Notes under the pieces: generated by a model
What the model was told of the DNA's origin: nothing
What the model saw: the letters and a program-made list of their open reading frames with translations, nothing else
Databases searched by the model: none
Assembly: GCA_004296775.1 (NCBI GenBank)
Contig: RHGE01000006.1
Location: forward strand, 1-64,000
DNA: 64,000 bases
Origin: Marinilabiliaceae bacterium JC017
Lineage (GTDB): Bacteria; Bacteroidota; Bacteroidia; Bacteroidales; Marinilabiliaceae
Direction: 5' to 3'
In this document: piece after piece, positions 39,071 through 48,555 of the stretch
Layout of the letters: the number at the start of each line of letters is the position of its first letter
How positions within the stretch are numbered: position 1 is the first letter of the stretch
Program-made: the position numbers and the translations under genes

Positions 39071-40258
39071 ATGAAAATGAAAATAACCATGAGGAAACTT
39101 GTTTTTATCACATTGTTATGTGGTTTGTTAACGGGCTGTCAAGGGGGGAACACACCCAAAGAGATCATCAAGGGAATTGAGAAAACAAGTGATTATCTTC
39201 CTCTTCTGAAGGGTAAAAATGTGGGTGTATTGGTGAATCATACTTCCCAAATTCATGGTACTCATTTAATAGATACCCTGCTTGCCATGCAGGTTCAGGT
39301 GAAAAGGATTTTTGCGCCTGAACACGGATTTCGAGGAAACGCGGATGCCGGGGAACATATTAAAAGTGGTACTGATCCGATGACCGGATTACCTGTTATT
39401 TCATTGTATGGAAAGAATAAAAAGCCTTCACCCGAGCAATTGAAAGGGCTGGATGTGGTCATTTTTGATATTCAGGATGTGGGCGTAAGGTTTTATACCT
39501 ATATCTCTTCGATGCATTACATGATGGAAGCCTGTGCTGAGAATGGCGTTAAATTGATTGTTTTTGACCGCCCCAATCCCAATGGTGATTATGTGGATGG
39601 GCCGGTGTTGGATACTACGCGGTTTCGTTCTTTTGTCGGGATGCATCCCATTCCCATTGTACATGGGTTAACCGTGGGTGAATTGGCATTAATGATTAAT
39701 GGTGAAGGATGGTTGAAGGATGGAATGAAATGTGATTTAACGGTGATGACCATGGCTAATTATACGCACTCTACTCCTTATGCGATTCCGGTTAAGCCAT
39801 CGCCTAACTTGCCCACTGATTTGTCTATTCGGTTATATCCGTCGCTTTGCTTTTTTGAAGCCACTAAAGTCAGTGTGGGACGAGGAACTTTGTTTCCCTT
39901 CCAGGTTATTGGTTATCCCGATGAAAAGTTTGGAGACTTTTCCTTTACACCTGAAAGTATTCCTGGTATGTCGAAGCATCCGCTTCAGGAAGGAAAAGCA
40001 TGTTATGGAGTGGATTTGCGAACGGCTTCCATGGCACATCGGCTTACATTGGCCTATTTGCTGGACTTTTATGAGAAATCAGGAAAGGATTCTGCGTTTA
40101 TAAGCAATCCTCGTTGGTTCAATTTGTTATCGGGAACCGATCGGTTGTTAACACAAATACAAAACGGAAAAACAGAAGCGGAGATTAAGGCCTCCTGGTC
40201 TGAAGAATTGAATGCTTATTTGAATCTGCGTAAAAAATACCTATTATACTCTTTGTAA
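39071..40258 (+). CDS. namZ: DUF1343 lipoprotein, NamZ-like exo-beta-N-acetylmuramidase
   Basis: Predicted to remove terminal N-acetylmuramic acid from peptidoglycan fragments. A lipoprotein signal has its cysteine at residue 23 (LTGC). The DUF1343 domain then runs over the whole protein, with VLVNHTSQ near residue 55, FAPEHGFRG near residue 79, DVVIFDIQDVGVRFYTY near residue 130, and FDRPNPNG near residue 168. These match the family of Bacillus YbbC/NamZ and its Tannerella relative. The next gene encodes a NagZ-type glucosaminidase, the expected partner. Start at 39071 is first of three close ATGs. Confidence 0.85.
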   Translation: MKMKITMRKLVFITLLCGLLTGCQGGNTPKEIIKGIEKTSDYLPLLKGKNVGVLVNHTSQIHGTHLIDTLLAMQVQVKRIFAPEHGFRGNADAGEHIKSGTDPMTGLPVISLYGKNKKPSPEQLKGLDVVIFDIQDVGVRFYTYISSMHYMMEACAENGVKLIVFDRPNPNGDYVDGPVLDTTRFRSFVGMHPIPIVHGLTVGELALMINGEGWLKDGMKCDLTVMTMANYTHSTPYAIPVKPSPNLPTDLSIRLYPSLCFFEATKVSVGRGTLFPFQVIGYPDEKFGDFSFTPESIPGMSKHPLQEGKACYGVDLRTASMAHRLTLAYLLDFYEKSGKDSAFISNPRWFNLLSGTDRLLTQIQNGKTEAEIKASWSEELNAYLNLRKKYLLYSL

Positions 40259-40270
40259 GAAATAAATGAT

Positions 40271-43228
40271 ATGAAGAAGAGTTTGCTTATAGTACTGGCC
40301 ATTTGTTTGAGTATGGCCGGCTGGGGACAGCCTGGAAAACAAGAGGTAACATCGCCTTTTTATGAGGGGTTAAATAGTCAGTGGGTTGATAGTGTGTATC
40401 AATCCCTATCGCTTGACGAACAAATTGCCCAGCTGTTTTGGGTGACCGTTTATGCCGATGGTAATCCGGTTAATCAAACCCGGGCTACTAATCTGATTAA
40501 GAAATATCATCCGGGTGGAATCATCTTTTTTAAGAGTACGCCGGCAAAGATGATTGCCATGTCTAACTATTTGCAAAGTCTTTCTAAGGTACCATTAGTT
40601 GTGTCCATCGACGGCGAATGGGGATTGGGCATGCGTTTGGATTCCACCATTTCTTTTCCCTACCAAATGACATTGGGCGCCTTGGAAAACGATTCATTGA
40701 TCTATTGTATGGGCCGTGAGATAGGCCGTCAAATGAAACGGGTGGGGATTCATGTTAATTTGGCACCCGTGGTGGATGTAAATAATAACCCAAATAATCC
40801 GGTGATTGGGAAACGGTCATTTGGAGAAAATGCTTTTAATGTAGCTCGCAATTCACTGGCTTACATGCAAGGGTTGCAGGATGAGCACATCATTGCTGTG
40901 GCTAAACATTTTCCCGGCCATGGAGACACCGAGGTCGATTCCCACAAAGGTCTGCCAAAGATCACGCATGACCGTCAACGCCTTGAGGGAGTAGATATTT
41001 TTCCCTACAAGATCTTGATTGAAAAGGGGCTGACGGGAGTGATGACCGGTCACCTGGAGGTGCCGGCATTGGAAACACAAAAAGGTGTGCCGGCAAGTTT
41101 ATCGGCATCTATTATAAAGGACATATTGAAGGACGAGCTTAAGTTTCAGGGTTTGGTTATTACCGATGCCATGAATATGCGCGGGGTAAAAATAGCCGGT
41201 AAACCTGGTGTGGTGGATGCCCGGGCTTTGATAGCAGGAAATGATATTATTGAGTTTACGGAAGATTTGGGGAAAGCCATTGCCCAGGTTAAACTGGCCC
41301 TTAAGCAGGGAACAATTACCTCCACGGAAATTGAAACGAAGTGTCGCAAGGCCCTGGCTGCAAAATATTGGTGCGGATTAACGCAATACCAACCTGTATC
41401 ATTGAATAATCTGGAGGGTGATATAAATACGCCTACTGCTGAGTGTTTGAAACGACAGCTGTATGAGCAGAGTCTTACCGTTTTGAAAAATGATAAAAAC
41501 CTGTTGCCATTTAAAGAATTAGACAAATACCAAAGCGCTGTGGTAACGCTGGGACGCAAATCCAACATCGACCAATTTGTCAACCGTTATGAAGAGATAC
41601 CTCATATACATGCGGGCAAAGTCTCGGATGCAGAGGCCTTCTTGAAAAAGACAGCGGCTTATAACCGATTTATTGTGGTGGTGGAAAGGGCTAGTGATGT
41701 TTCCCGGTCGGCAAATCTGCAAAAGATATTCAATAGCCTTATTAATAAGGAGAATTGTGTGGTGGTTTATATGGATAATCCTTATAAGCTGAAAACGCTG
41801 GGAGCAGTCAATAAGGCTACTTCATTGATTCTGACTTATGAATGCAATGAAACCACGCGTGATCTGGCAACACAATTGATCTATGGAGGTATCGGAGCCA
41901 GTGGCCGCTTACCGGTATCCATCGGAACTATTTTTTCAGCCGGAGATGGGGTAAATGTTAAAGGCCTTGGTCGGTTGAAATACACCATGGGAGAAGAATT
42001 GGGATTGGATAGTCGGTACATTATTCCCCGTGTGGATTCCATTGCGTTGCAGGGCATTGCAGAAGGTGCCTTTCCCGGGTGCTGTGTGTTAGTGGCGAAA
42101 GACGGGAACGTGATTTTCAATAAGGGTTATGGCTTTCATACTTATGACAATAAAATAGCTACAACTAACACTGATATTTTTGATTTGGCTTCCGTAACCA
42201 AGATTACGGGGCCGCTACCGTTGATTATAAAGGCCTGTGACCAGGGGTGGATAGATCCGGATAAACCATTTTCGACCTATTGGTCCGATTGGCAAAAGGG
42301 ATTTTTAAAACGATCAAACAAGGCTGCTATCACCTTGCGTGAAGTGTTGGCTCACCAGGCAGGATTAAAGCCTTACCTCAGTTATTATTCCTTGTCGATG
42401 AAAGCGGGTAAATACCTTCCAAAGTATTATAAACTATCTAAAGAACCGGGTTACTCGCTGGAGATTGATGATCATCTTTATTTGGCCGATAAGTTTAAGA
42501 AGAAGATCTATAAGACCATTCGGAAATCAGCTGTAGAAGTTCCCGGGCATTATAAATACAGTGGCCTTTCTTTTATGATTTATCCTGAATTGTTGGCCGA
42601 TTTTTATGGCGAAAATTACGAGGAAGCACTCTACGATAATTTTTACAAACCCTTGGGGGCATCTACACTAAGGTATAATCCGATGCATTCTTTTTCTAAG
42701 AATCGAATTATCCCCACTGAATACGATGCTAATTTCCGTCACCAATGGGTACACGGGCATGTTCATGATGAAGCGGCGGCCACCCTTGGCGGTGTCTCTG
42801 GCAATGCGGGGTTATTCGCCACGGCCAATGACCTGGCTAAGTTGATGCAAATGTATCTGAATGGTGGCGAATACGGGGGCGAGGTTTTTTTTAGTAAGCC
42901 TACCATGGAAGCATTTACTAAGGTGCAATTTCCAGAAGATGGAAACCGGCGGGGAATGGGTTTCGATAAACCGCTTTTTGGAAATGATACCTTATCCCTT
43001 GCCAAGGCCTATCCGGCGCCGGGAGTCAGTGCCGAGAGTTTTGGGCACAGCGGTTTTACCGGGACATTTGTCTGGATGGATCCGCAAACCAGGTTGTTAT
43101 ATATCTTTTTATCCAACCGGGTTTATCCCAGTCGGGACAATCGCAAGATATATGAGTTGAATATTCGGCCATCTATTCAACAAGTGTTTTATGATGCTTT
43201 AAATAATCGTCGGAAAATCAATAATTGA
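40271..43228 (+). CDS. Glycoside hydrolase family 3 (NagZ type) fused to a beta-lactamase-like serine hydrolase
   Basis: A 985-aa exported two-enzyme protein. After a signal peptide (about residues 1-19) comes the GH3 domain, residues about 30-380, with the NagZ signature KHFPGHGDT and the nucleophile region VITDAMNM, then a middle GH3 C-terminal domain to about residue 590. The last 380 residues form a beta-lactamase/penicillin-binding fold with SVTK (SxxK motif), a YSG motif and an HSG motif. Probably releases GlcNAc from cell-wall sugars and acts on a peptide or ester bond. Twelve bases separate it from the namZ-like gene. Its 3' end overlaps the convergent AlbA_2 gene by 11 bases. Confidence 0.88.
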   Translation: MKKSLLIVLAICLSMAGWGQPGKQEVTSPFYEGLNSQWVDSVYQSLSLDEQIAQLFWVTVYADGNPVNQTRATNLIKKYHPGGIIFFKSTPAKMIAMSNYLQSLSKVPLVVSIDGEWGLGMRLDSTISFPYQMTLGALENDSLIYCMGREIGRQMKRVGIHVNLAPVVDVNNNPNNPVIGKRSFGENAFNVARNSLAYMQGLQDEHIIAVAKHFPGHGDTEVDSHKGLPKITHDRQRLEGVDIFPYKILIEKGLTGVMTGHLEVPALETQKGVPASLSASIIKDILKDELKFQGLVITDAMNMRGVKIAGKPGVVDARALIAGNDIIEFTEDLGKAIAQVKLALKQGTITSTEIETKCRKALAAKYWCGLTQYQPVSLNNLEGDINTPTAECLKRQLYEQSLTVLKNDKNLLPFKELDKYQSAVVTLGRKSNIDQFVNRYEEIPHIHAGKVSDAEAFLKKTAAYNRFIVVVERASDVSRSANLQKIFNSLINKENCVVVYMDNPYKLKTLGAVNKATSLILTYECNETTRDLATQLIYGGIGASGRLPVSIGTIFSAGDGVNVKGLGRLKYTMGEELGLDSRYIIPRVDSIALQGIAEGAFPGCCVLVAKDGNVIFNKGYGFHTYDNKIATTNTDIFDLASVTKITGPLPLIIKACDQGWIDPDKPFSTYWSDWQKGFLKRSNKAAITLREVLAHQAGLKPYLSYYSLSMKAGKYLPKYYKLSKEPGYSLEIDDHLYLADKFKKKIYKTIRKSAVEVPGHYKYSGLSFMIYPELLADFYGENYEEALYDNFYKPLGASTLRYNPMHSFSKNRIIPTEYDANFRHQWVHGHVHDEAAATLGGVSGNAGLFATANDLAKLMQMYLNGGEYGGEVFFSKPTMEAFTKVQFPEDGNRRGMGFDKPLFGNDTLSLAKAYPAPGVSAESFGHSGFTGTFVWMDPQTRLLYIFLSNRVYPSRDNRKIYELNIRPSIQQVFYDALNNRRKINN

Positions 43229-43925
43229 TCTGGTTGAACTCTTTTGAATGCCTTAAGTTTTCCCCTGCTTGATTAATGCGGTAAAAAGTAGCCCTTTCCG
43301 TAATTACCAGCTCAACCACTTTCATTGAAACAAAATTTACCAATATTTTCTCCGCCTTGTACCGGGGAATATGTGCCAGTTTGGAATATTTCGCCAAGGT
43401 GATGGAAGGATGTTCATGCAGGTAGGAGAGGAGGAATTTTTCTGCCTTGTCGAATCTTAATAATGCCCCTTTTTTCTGTTTTTCTTTTTTCCAGACTTTG
43501 AGTAATACGCCATTTGCCAAAAGGTTTTTGTCCTCCACCCGGATGTAAACTTTGGGTTTTCCATCCTTATCAGGCGCTGTATGCGGTTTGTCCGGGCTTA
43601 TGGGGATTCTTACCTCTAATACCGTTTTGCCTTCTATACGCCATTCTTTGGTGGTAAATGAAACCGGCGGGTTGCAATAGATTTGAGCAGCCGCTTCGAT
43701 CATGTAATACTCTTCATCGGAAGCTACACCGGCAATTCTCCCGTTGTCTTTTACCCCAACCAATAAGCGTCCTCCTTTTGTATTTGCAAAAGCAGCCAGC
43801 GAGCGCGCTATCTTTTTGGAATCATTTATGGCAAACTTGAAATCCTGTCTCAGGTGTTCGCCTTCTTCAATTAGTTTTAACAGTTGCTTACTCACAATTC
43901 TCTTTTTTCCACGAATCAAATGCAA
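43218..43925 (-). CDS. AlbA_2 (Schlafen-type) domain protein with C-terminal winged-helix region
   Basis: Residues about 10-130 match the AlbA_2 domain: EGEHLRQDFKF, AFANTKGGRLLVGV, and PHTAPDKDGKPKVYIRVED. The last 80 residues look like a winged helix (ITLAKYSKLAHIPRYKAEKILV). Such proteins are usually annotated as ATP-binding or DNA-binding regulators; the precise role is unknown. It faces the hydrogenase operon across 267 bases, so it might regulate that region, but this is a weak inference. Overlap with the GH3 gene is tail to tail. Confidence 0.75.
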   Translation of the reverse strand: MHLIRGKKRIVSKQLLKLIEEGEHLRQDFKFAINDSKKIARSLAAFANTKGGRLLVGVKDNGRIAGVASDEEYYMIEAAAQIYCNPPVSFTTKEWRIEGKTVLEVRIPISPDKPHTAPDKDGKPKVYIRVEDKNLLANGVLLKVWKKEKQKKGALLRFDKAEKFLLSYLHEHPSITLAKYSKLAHIPRYKAEKILVNFVSMKVVELVITERATFYRINQAGENLRHSKEFNQINY

Positions 43926-44090
43926 AGATGCAAAAAGATTTATTGATAGATTGAGATTTGTTATTGTCTTCGGTTAATACTATGTAAGATTCTTATCCCG
44001 GTGGTTTGAATTCGGGGCTTACTTTCCTTTAATAAGAGGCAAGCTTCTCTTATTCCATTAATTAAGAAGAAATCCATATAAGCGACAGAT

Positions 44091-44114
44091 TGATAAAAAT
44101 GACGAATGTCATGA
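44091..44114 (+). promoter_or_regulatory. Candidate regulator site upstream of hydrogenase set 1
   Basis: TGATAAAAATGACGAATGTCATGA contains the perfect inverted repeat ATGAC-N4-GTCAT (44099-44112), the spacing typical of Crp/Fnr-family sites. It lies 80 bases before hydC. Related sequences with GATAAAAAT and CATGAC occur at 52442-52456 and 63312-63334. Confidence 0.5.
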
Positions 44115-44192
44115 TTGTATATGACAAAAATACCATAACTTATTAATGAAATAATTCCTTAATCTTTTATGTAACCCTTTAAATCAGCTATT

Positions 44193-44672
44193 ATGTCAGA
44201 GGTAAAACAGATGGTAAAAGAGTTAGCTAACCAGTATGGTCGGTCAAATGAAAGTCTTTTGCCTATTCTTCAGGGGATCGTCACCAAAGAGCTCCACATT
44301 TCCGAAGAGGCCATGATTGAAGTAGCCAGAGAATTGGATATGTCAGCTGCCCAGGTATACGGAACAGCGACGTTTTATTCTTTTCTCGATACCCGGCCAA
44401 CCGGTAAATATGTTATAAGAGTGTGTAAAACCATTACCTGTATGATGCATGGCAAGAATCAGATCATCAGGGAACTGGAAAATTTACTTAAGATTAGACT
44501 TGGGGAAACTACCCACGATGGTGTTTTTACTCTTCTTGAGACTAATTGTTTGGGTCAGTGTCATAAAGGCCCGGCAATGTTGATCAATGAATTGCCTTTT
44601 ACGGAATTGACACCTGAGAAGGTGCGGAAAATTATCATTGAATATCGAAATAGAGAGATTTCCGCTAACTAG
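44193..44672 (+). CDS. hydC: NuoE-like 2Fe-2S subunit of hydrogenase set 1 (HydC)
   Basis: Small electron-transfer subunit of an NAD-linked [FeFe]-hydrogenase. The helical N-terminal part and thioredoxin-like 2Fe-2S domain match NuoE/HydC, with ligands at Cys78, Cys83, Cys119 and Cys123. Length 159 aa is normal. It heads a three-gene operon with hydB 25 bases behind. Together with HydB and HydA it should pass electrons between NADH and the H-cluster. The candidate Crp/Fnr-like site lies upstream. Confidence 0.92.
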   Translation: MSEVKQMVKELANQYGRSNESLLPILQGIVTKELHISEEAMIEVARELDMSAAQVYGTATFYSFLDTRPTGKYVIRVCKTITCMMHGKNQIIRELENLLKIRLGETTHDGVFTLLETNCLGQCHKGPAMLINELPFTELTPEKVRKIIIEYRNREISAN

Positions 44673-44697
44673 TTTTTAACCCTAATTCCTTATTGTT

Positions 44698-45879
44698 ATG
44701 TCTAAAAAGAATCTAAAAAGATTAGACCTCATTTTTAAAAATGAATTCGATACAGAGGCTATTCTTGCTAAAACACTTGTCAGGTCTCATGATGAGATTA
44801 TTAATGATTTAATTAGTTCGGGGCTTAAGGGACGGGGAGGTGCTGGCTTTCCCACCGGTTTGAAATGGAAGCTTACGGCAGATAATCCGGGAGATGAGAA
44901 ATATGTGATCTGTAATGCCGATGAGGGGGAGCCCGGTACTTTTAAAGACCGTGAAATACTTTCAAGTGTGCCTCATAAAGTATTGGCCGGAATGGCCGTG
45001 TGTGCAAAGATTATTGGGGCAAAGAAAGGATTCATATACTTGCGTGGGGAGTATAAATTTCTGGTGCCTGAACTGAATAAAATACTCGATGAGTTTCATG
45101 CCTTATTAGATAAGTTAGATCTGGCTTTTCGGGTCGCCATCTTTCTTGGTAGCGGTGCTTATATCTGTGGGGAAGAAAGTGCCTTGTTTGAAAGTATGGA
45201 AGGAAAACGGGGTGAACCAAGGAATAAGCCGCCATTTCCTGCACAGAAGGGGTACAAAAATATGCCTACGGTGATTAATAATGTAGAAACCTTAGCGCAT
45301 ACCTATTCAATCTTTAAATATGGACCGGAGAAATTCCGTGATCTGGGCGTTAAAGATTCCAGGGGATCCAAAGTTTTTTCTGTATCTGGTGATACGCCCA
45401 TTCCAGGTATTTATGAATTAGAATTTGGAATGACATTGCAGAAGTTTGTTGATGATTTTGGTGATGGTGATGCGAAAGCCGTTCAGGTAGGTGGTGCATC
45501 CGGTTTCTGTGTGCCAAGAAAAAAGTTTAGCAAAACGGTTATTGGTTACCAGGGTAAACTAACGGGTGTATCATTACCCACTGGTGGTTCCATGATGATA
45601 TTTAACTCTTCACGGTCGATGTATAATGTCTTGCATAACTACCTGGACTTCTTTGTGGAGGAGTCATGCGGACAATGTACTCCTTGCAGAGTGGGAACTC
45701 AACAACTTTTATTAGGTGTTGAAGCTGTAAAGAAAGGAGAAAAACCGTCCTCTTACCTTGATAAATTGCTGGATCTGGCAGAGACCATGCGTATAACTGC
45801 AAAATGTGGATTAGGTCAGTCGGTCGCTAATTCCTTTTCTTCAATTGTTGAGAATTTCCGGGAAGAAATGATTTACTAA
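44698..45879 (+). CDS. hydB: NuoF-like flavin subunit of hydrogenase set 1 (short HydB)
   Basis: NADH- and FMN-binding subunit. GRGGAGFPTG (residues about 44-53), CNADEGEPGTFKDRE and EESALFESMEGKRGEP mark the NADH/FMN fold, and ESCGQCTPCRVG plus the later CGLGQ carry the 4Fe-4S ligands. At 393 aa it has neither the N-terminal 2Fe-2S domain nor the C-terminal two-cluster ferredoxin domain seen in the second HydB of this locus. In Syntrophomonas a HydB of this short type belongs to an NADH-dependent, ferredoxin-independent enzyme; I infer the same here. Confidence 0.92.
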   Translation: MSKKNLKRLDLIFKNEFDTEAILAKTLVRSHDEIINDLISSGLKGRGGAGFPTGLKWKLTADNPGDEKYVICNADEGEPGTFKDREILSSVPHKVLAGMAVCAKIIGAKKGFIYLRGEYKFLVPELNKILDEFHALLDKLDLAFRVAIFLGSGAYICGEESALFESMEGKRGEPRNKPPFPAQKGYKNMPTVINNVETLAHTYSIFKYGPEKFRDLGVKDSRGSKVFSVSGDTPIPGIYELEFGMTLQKFVDDFGDGDAKAVQVGGASGFCVPRKKFSKTVIGYQGKLTGVSLPTGGSMMIFNSSRSMYNVLHNYLDFFVEESCGQCTPCRVGTQQLLLGVEAVKKGEKPSSYLDKLLDLAETMRITAKCGLGQSVANSFSSIVENFREEMIY

Positions 45880-45898
45880 TCATGAGAAATCTAATGTT

Positions 45899-47689
45899 AT
45901 GTCAGAAAAAATTAATTTAAGAATAGACAATATAGCCGTCAGTGTAACGGAGGGAACTACCATCCTGGACGCTGCAAAAAAGATTAATATTCGGATACCT
46001 ACTTTGTGTTATCATGAGGACCTGTGTGTGGCTGGTAATTGTCGTGTTTGCATGGTTGAGCAAGTGGGAAGTGATCGTTTGTTGCCTTCCTGTGCCATGC
46101 CTGTAGCTGAAGGTATGGAAATATTAACCAATAGTCTCAAAGTGCGAAATGCCAGAAAAAAGATCATCGAGTTATTGGTTTCTGAGCATAGGGCCGAATG
46201 TACCACGTGTTATAAGAACGGTAAATGTGAACTTCAGGAATTATCATCTGAGTATATTGTTGGAGAAGACGGATTTATTGATTTAATTCCTTTTAAAGAT
46301 TACACCATTGATCTGTTTTCACCATCCATAATTAAGGATGATTCCAAGTGTATTCGGTGCCAAAGATGTATTAGGACCTGTGCAGAGCTGCAAAGCGTTA
46401 GTGCCCTAACGGTATCCCATAAAGGTGATCAGATGAAAGTGACCTCTTTTTTTGAGAAACCAATGTACGAAGTGGTTTGTACAAATTGCGGGCAGTGCGT
46501 GAACAGATGTCCGACAGGGGCGCTTACTGAACGAACTTATATTGATCATGTTTGGGCCGCGATTAATGATGACAGGAAGCATGTGGTGGTTCAAACTGCT
46601 CCGGCGGTTCGAATTGCTCTGGGGGAGGCCCTGGGGATGCCTCCGGGAGAAATTGTGACAGGTAAAATGGTGGCTGCATTACGTCGCCTTGGATTTGATT
46701 CGGTTTTAGATACCAACTTTACCGCAGACCTTACTATTATTGAGGAAGGGAATGAGCTGTTGCAACGCCTGAAAAAGGTCCTTGTCGATAAGGATGAATC
46801 GGTAAAATTACCCATGACGACATCTTGTTCCCCGGGATGGGTGAAATTCATTGAACATGTCTTTCCTGAATTCCTTGAACATGTTTCTACTGCCAAATCG
46901 CCTCAGCAGATGTTTGGTGCTTTGGCTAAAACATTTTATGCTGAACGAATAGATGCCGATCCGGCAGAAATGGTAAGTGTTTCCGTTATGCCCTGTACGG
47001 CTAAGAAGTTTGAGGCTGACCGACCTGAAATGCGTTCCAGCGGATATAAAGATGTTGATTATGTGTTGACTACCCGGGAATTGGCTCTGATGATAAAACA
47101 GGCGGGGATAGATTTTACCTCGTTGCCTGATGATGATTATGATAGTATAATGGGTGTGTCATCCGGAGCAGCGGTTATTTTTGGAGCTACTGGCGGGGTA
47201 ATGGAGGCTGCCCTGAGAACAGCTTATGAGGTGGTAACTGGTCGTGAAGTGCCTTTTGAGAATTTAAATATCGAGCCGGTTAGAGGGATGGATAATGTCC
47301 GTGAAGCCACCATAAAAATTGAAAATCCATTACCAGACTGGGCCTTTTTAGATGGCGTGGAGTTAAAAACGTGTGTTGCTCATGGGCTTTCAAATGCTAA
47401 AAAAGTCATGGAGGCTGTTCGAGCAGGTGCTGCGGATTATCATTTTATAGAGATTATGGCTTGTCCGGGTGGTTGTTTAGGTGGTGGTGGTCAGCCCATT
47501 CCAACTTCACCTGAAATACGTGAAAAAAGAAGTGAGGCTATTTACCTTGAAGATGAGTTAAAGGTTATTCGAAAGTCTCATGAAAATCCTGAAATAGTGA
47601 TGATCTATGAAAAATTCCTGAAAGAACCCTTGGGGCATAAATCTCATGAGTTATTGCATACACACTATAAAGGACGTAGCAGGTATTGA
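45899..47689 (+). CDS. hydA: [FeFe]-hydrogenase catalytic subunit, set 1 (HydA)
   Basis: Catalytic subunit for reversible proton reduction. Domains in order: 2Fe-2S (Cys37, 48, 51, 65), His-Cys cluster (EHRAECTTCYKNGKC), two 4Fe-4S clusters (residues about 151-204), the H-cluster domain and a C-terminal small-subunit-like segment ending LLHTHYKGRSRY. H-cluster motifs are TSCSPGW (308-314), MPCTAKK (364-370) and MACPGGCLGGGGQP (519-532). The first motif has Ser311 where the paralogue in this window has Cys, at the position that by CpI numbering is a cubane ligand. Length 596 aa. Otherwise intact and in an operon, so I consider it functional. Confidence 0.93.
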   Translation: MSEKINLRIDNIAVSVTEGTTILDAAKKINIRIPTLCYHEDLCVAGNCRVCMVEQVGSDRLLPSCAMPVAEGMEILTNSLKVRNARKKIIELLVSEHRAECTTCYKNGKCELQELSSEYIVGEDGFIDLIPFKDYTIDLFSPSIIKDDSKCIRCQRCIRTCAELQSVSALTVSHKGDQMKVTSFFEKPMYEVVCTNCGQCVNRCPTGALTERTYIDHVWAAINDDRKHVVVQTAPAVRIALGEALGMPPGEIVTGKMVAALRRLGFDSVLDTNFTADLTIIEEGNELLQRLKKVLVDKDESVKLPMTTSCSPGWVKFIEHVFPEFLEHVSTAKSPQQMFGALAKTFYAERIDADPAEMVSVSVMPCTAKKFEADRPEMRSSGYKDVDYVLTTRELALMIKQAGIDFTSLPDDDYDSIMGVSSGAAVIFGATGGVMEAALRTAYEVVTGREVPFENLNIEPVRGMDNVREATIKIENPLPDWAFLDGVELKTCVAHGLSNAKKVMEAVRAGAADYHFIEIMACPGGCLGGGGQPIPTSPEIREKRSEAIYLEDELKVIRKSHENPEIVMIYEKFLKEPLGHKSHELLHTHYKGRSRY

Positions 47690-47690
47690 T

Positions 47691-48527
47691 TTATTCACAT
47701 AAAATGTAGAGGTCATTACGTGGATTGACACACATAACCGGGACTTGTTCCCGGTTTTTTATAATCTTTAGTTCTGGTGGGCCAATGATTTCCTCTTCCG
47801 GGCCATAGTGTTTAGTGGTAGTGATAATGACAATGCTATTTTTGTTTTTTGATGCTATAGTAATTGCTTCTTTCCGAATGGAAAAAGAGTTTTTAGATGT
47901 TTGATGAATTTCATAATTCAGTGCGAATTTATCAAATAGTTTTTTTGCAAAAACTAAATGTGCTTGCACTTGAGCTTTAGCGGTATTATCCGATTCTTTT
48001 GCAGGTAATAATACTATCTGAGATTGATTAAATCGTCCAAAATAACTGGCCCAGATAAGTTTTTCTTTTTCTTCTTTTTTGTGGGTTATAGGGAGATATA
48101 CTGTTTCGAGTTGGTTATTTGATGGATTTTGATTTTGTACGACAATAAACGGCATCTTAAAGCTTCGAGATGCTTTTAAGAAATCCAGCCCATGGAAGAG
48201 TTTAAATTTCGATGAAGGGGCTAGGCCATATACTATTGTTGCTGCCTCAATTGTTTGAGAGATACGCGAGAGTGTTTGGTATATCGGACCGCTCTCTAAG
48301 ATATATTGAACATTGATTTGCTCTGTTGTTTTAATTTCATCGGATAAATGGCAAAGTTTATCTCTGTATTGGTTTATGGATGTTTGGTCTGTTGTTGTAG
48401 AAGAGATGTAAAGTAATGTTAATCCTCTGTTAAATGCTTTCGATGCTTTTATAGCATAATTAACGGCAACTTCCCCAGTGGCAGAAAAATCAACCAATGC
48501 AAGGATGTTTTGTTTGTGCTGGTGCAT
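47691..48527 (-). CDS. Universal stress protein with two UspA domains
   Basis: A 278-aa protein with tandem Usp folds. The first begins ILALVDFSATGEVAVNYAIKAS near residue 9; the second spans about residues 145-275 and keeps the order of the fold but not a clear ATP-binding glycine motif. Cytosolic, of unknown specific role; Usp proteins often help cells survive starvation or redox stress. It is convergent with the set 1 hydrogenase operon, with one base between the stop codons, and carries that operon's terminator inside its own 3' end. A probable promoter lies on its strand at 48556-48586. Confidence 0.82.
   Translation of the reverse strand: MHQHKQNILALVDFSATGEVAVNYAIKASKAFNRGLTLLYISSTTTDQTSINQYRDKLCHLSDEIKTTEQINVQYILESGPIYQTLSRISQTIEAATIVYGLAPSSKFKLFHGLDFLKASRSFKMPFIVVQNQNPSNNQLETVYLPITHKKEEKEKLIWASYFGRFNQSQIVLLPAKESDNTAKAQVQAHLVFAKKLFDKFALNYEIHQTSKNSFSIRKEAITIASKNKNSIVIITTTKHYGPEEEIIGPPELKIIKNREQVPVMCVNPRNDLYILCE
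47736..47760 (+). terminator. Terminator of the set 1 hydrogenase operon, inside the convergent usp gene
   Basis: An 8-bp perfect stem (AACCGGGA with TCCCGGTT), loop CTTGT and a T-run. On the plus strand it ends the hydCBA transcript about 47 bases past the stop; on the other strand the same bases encode residues near the usp C terminus. Confidence 0.8.
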
Positions 48528-48555
48528 GGTATGTTAACGAATAGGTTGTTGGGCG

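Noticed and set aside
43658-43977. Plus-strand frames opposite the AlbA_2 gene
   Set aside because: Shadows of the real minus-strand gene.
45899-47689. HydA of set 1 as a dead gene because of the Ser substitution
   Set aside because: All other cluster ligands and domains are intact, and the gene is in a well-formed operon.
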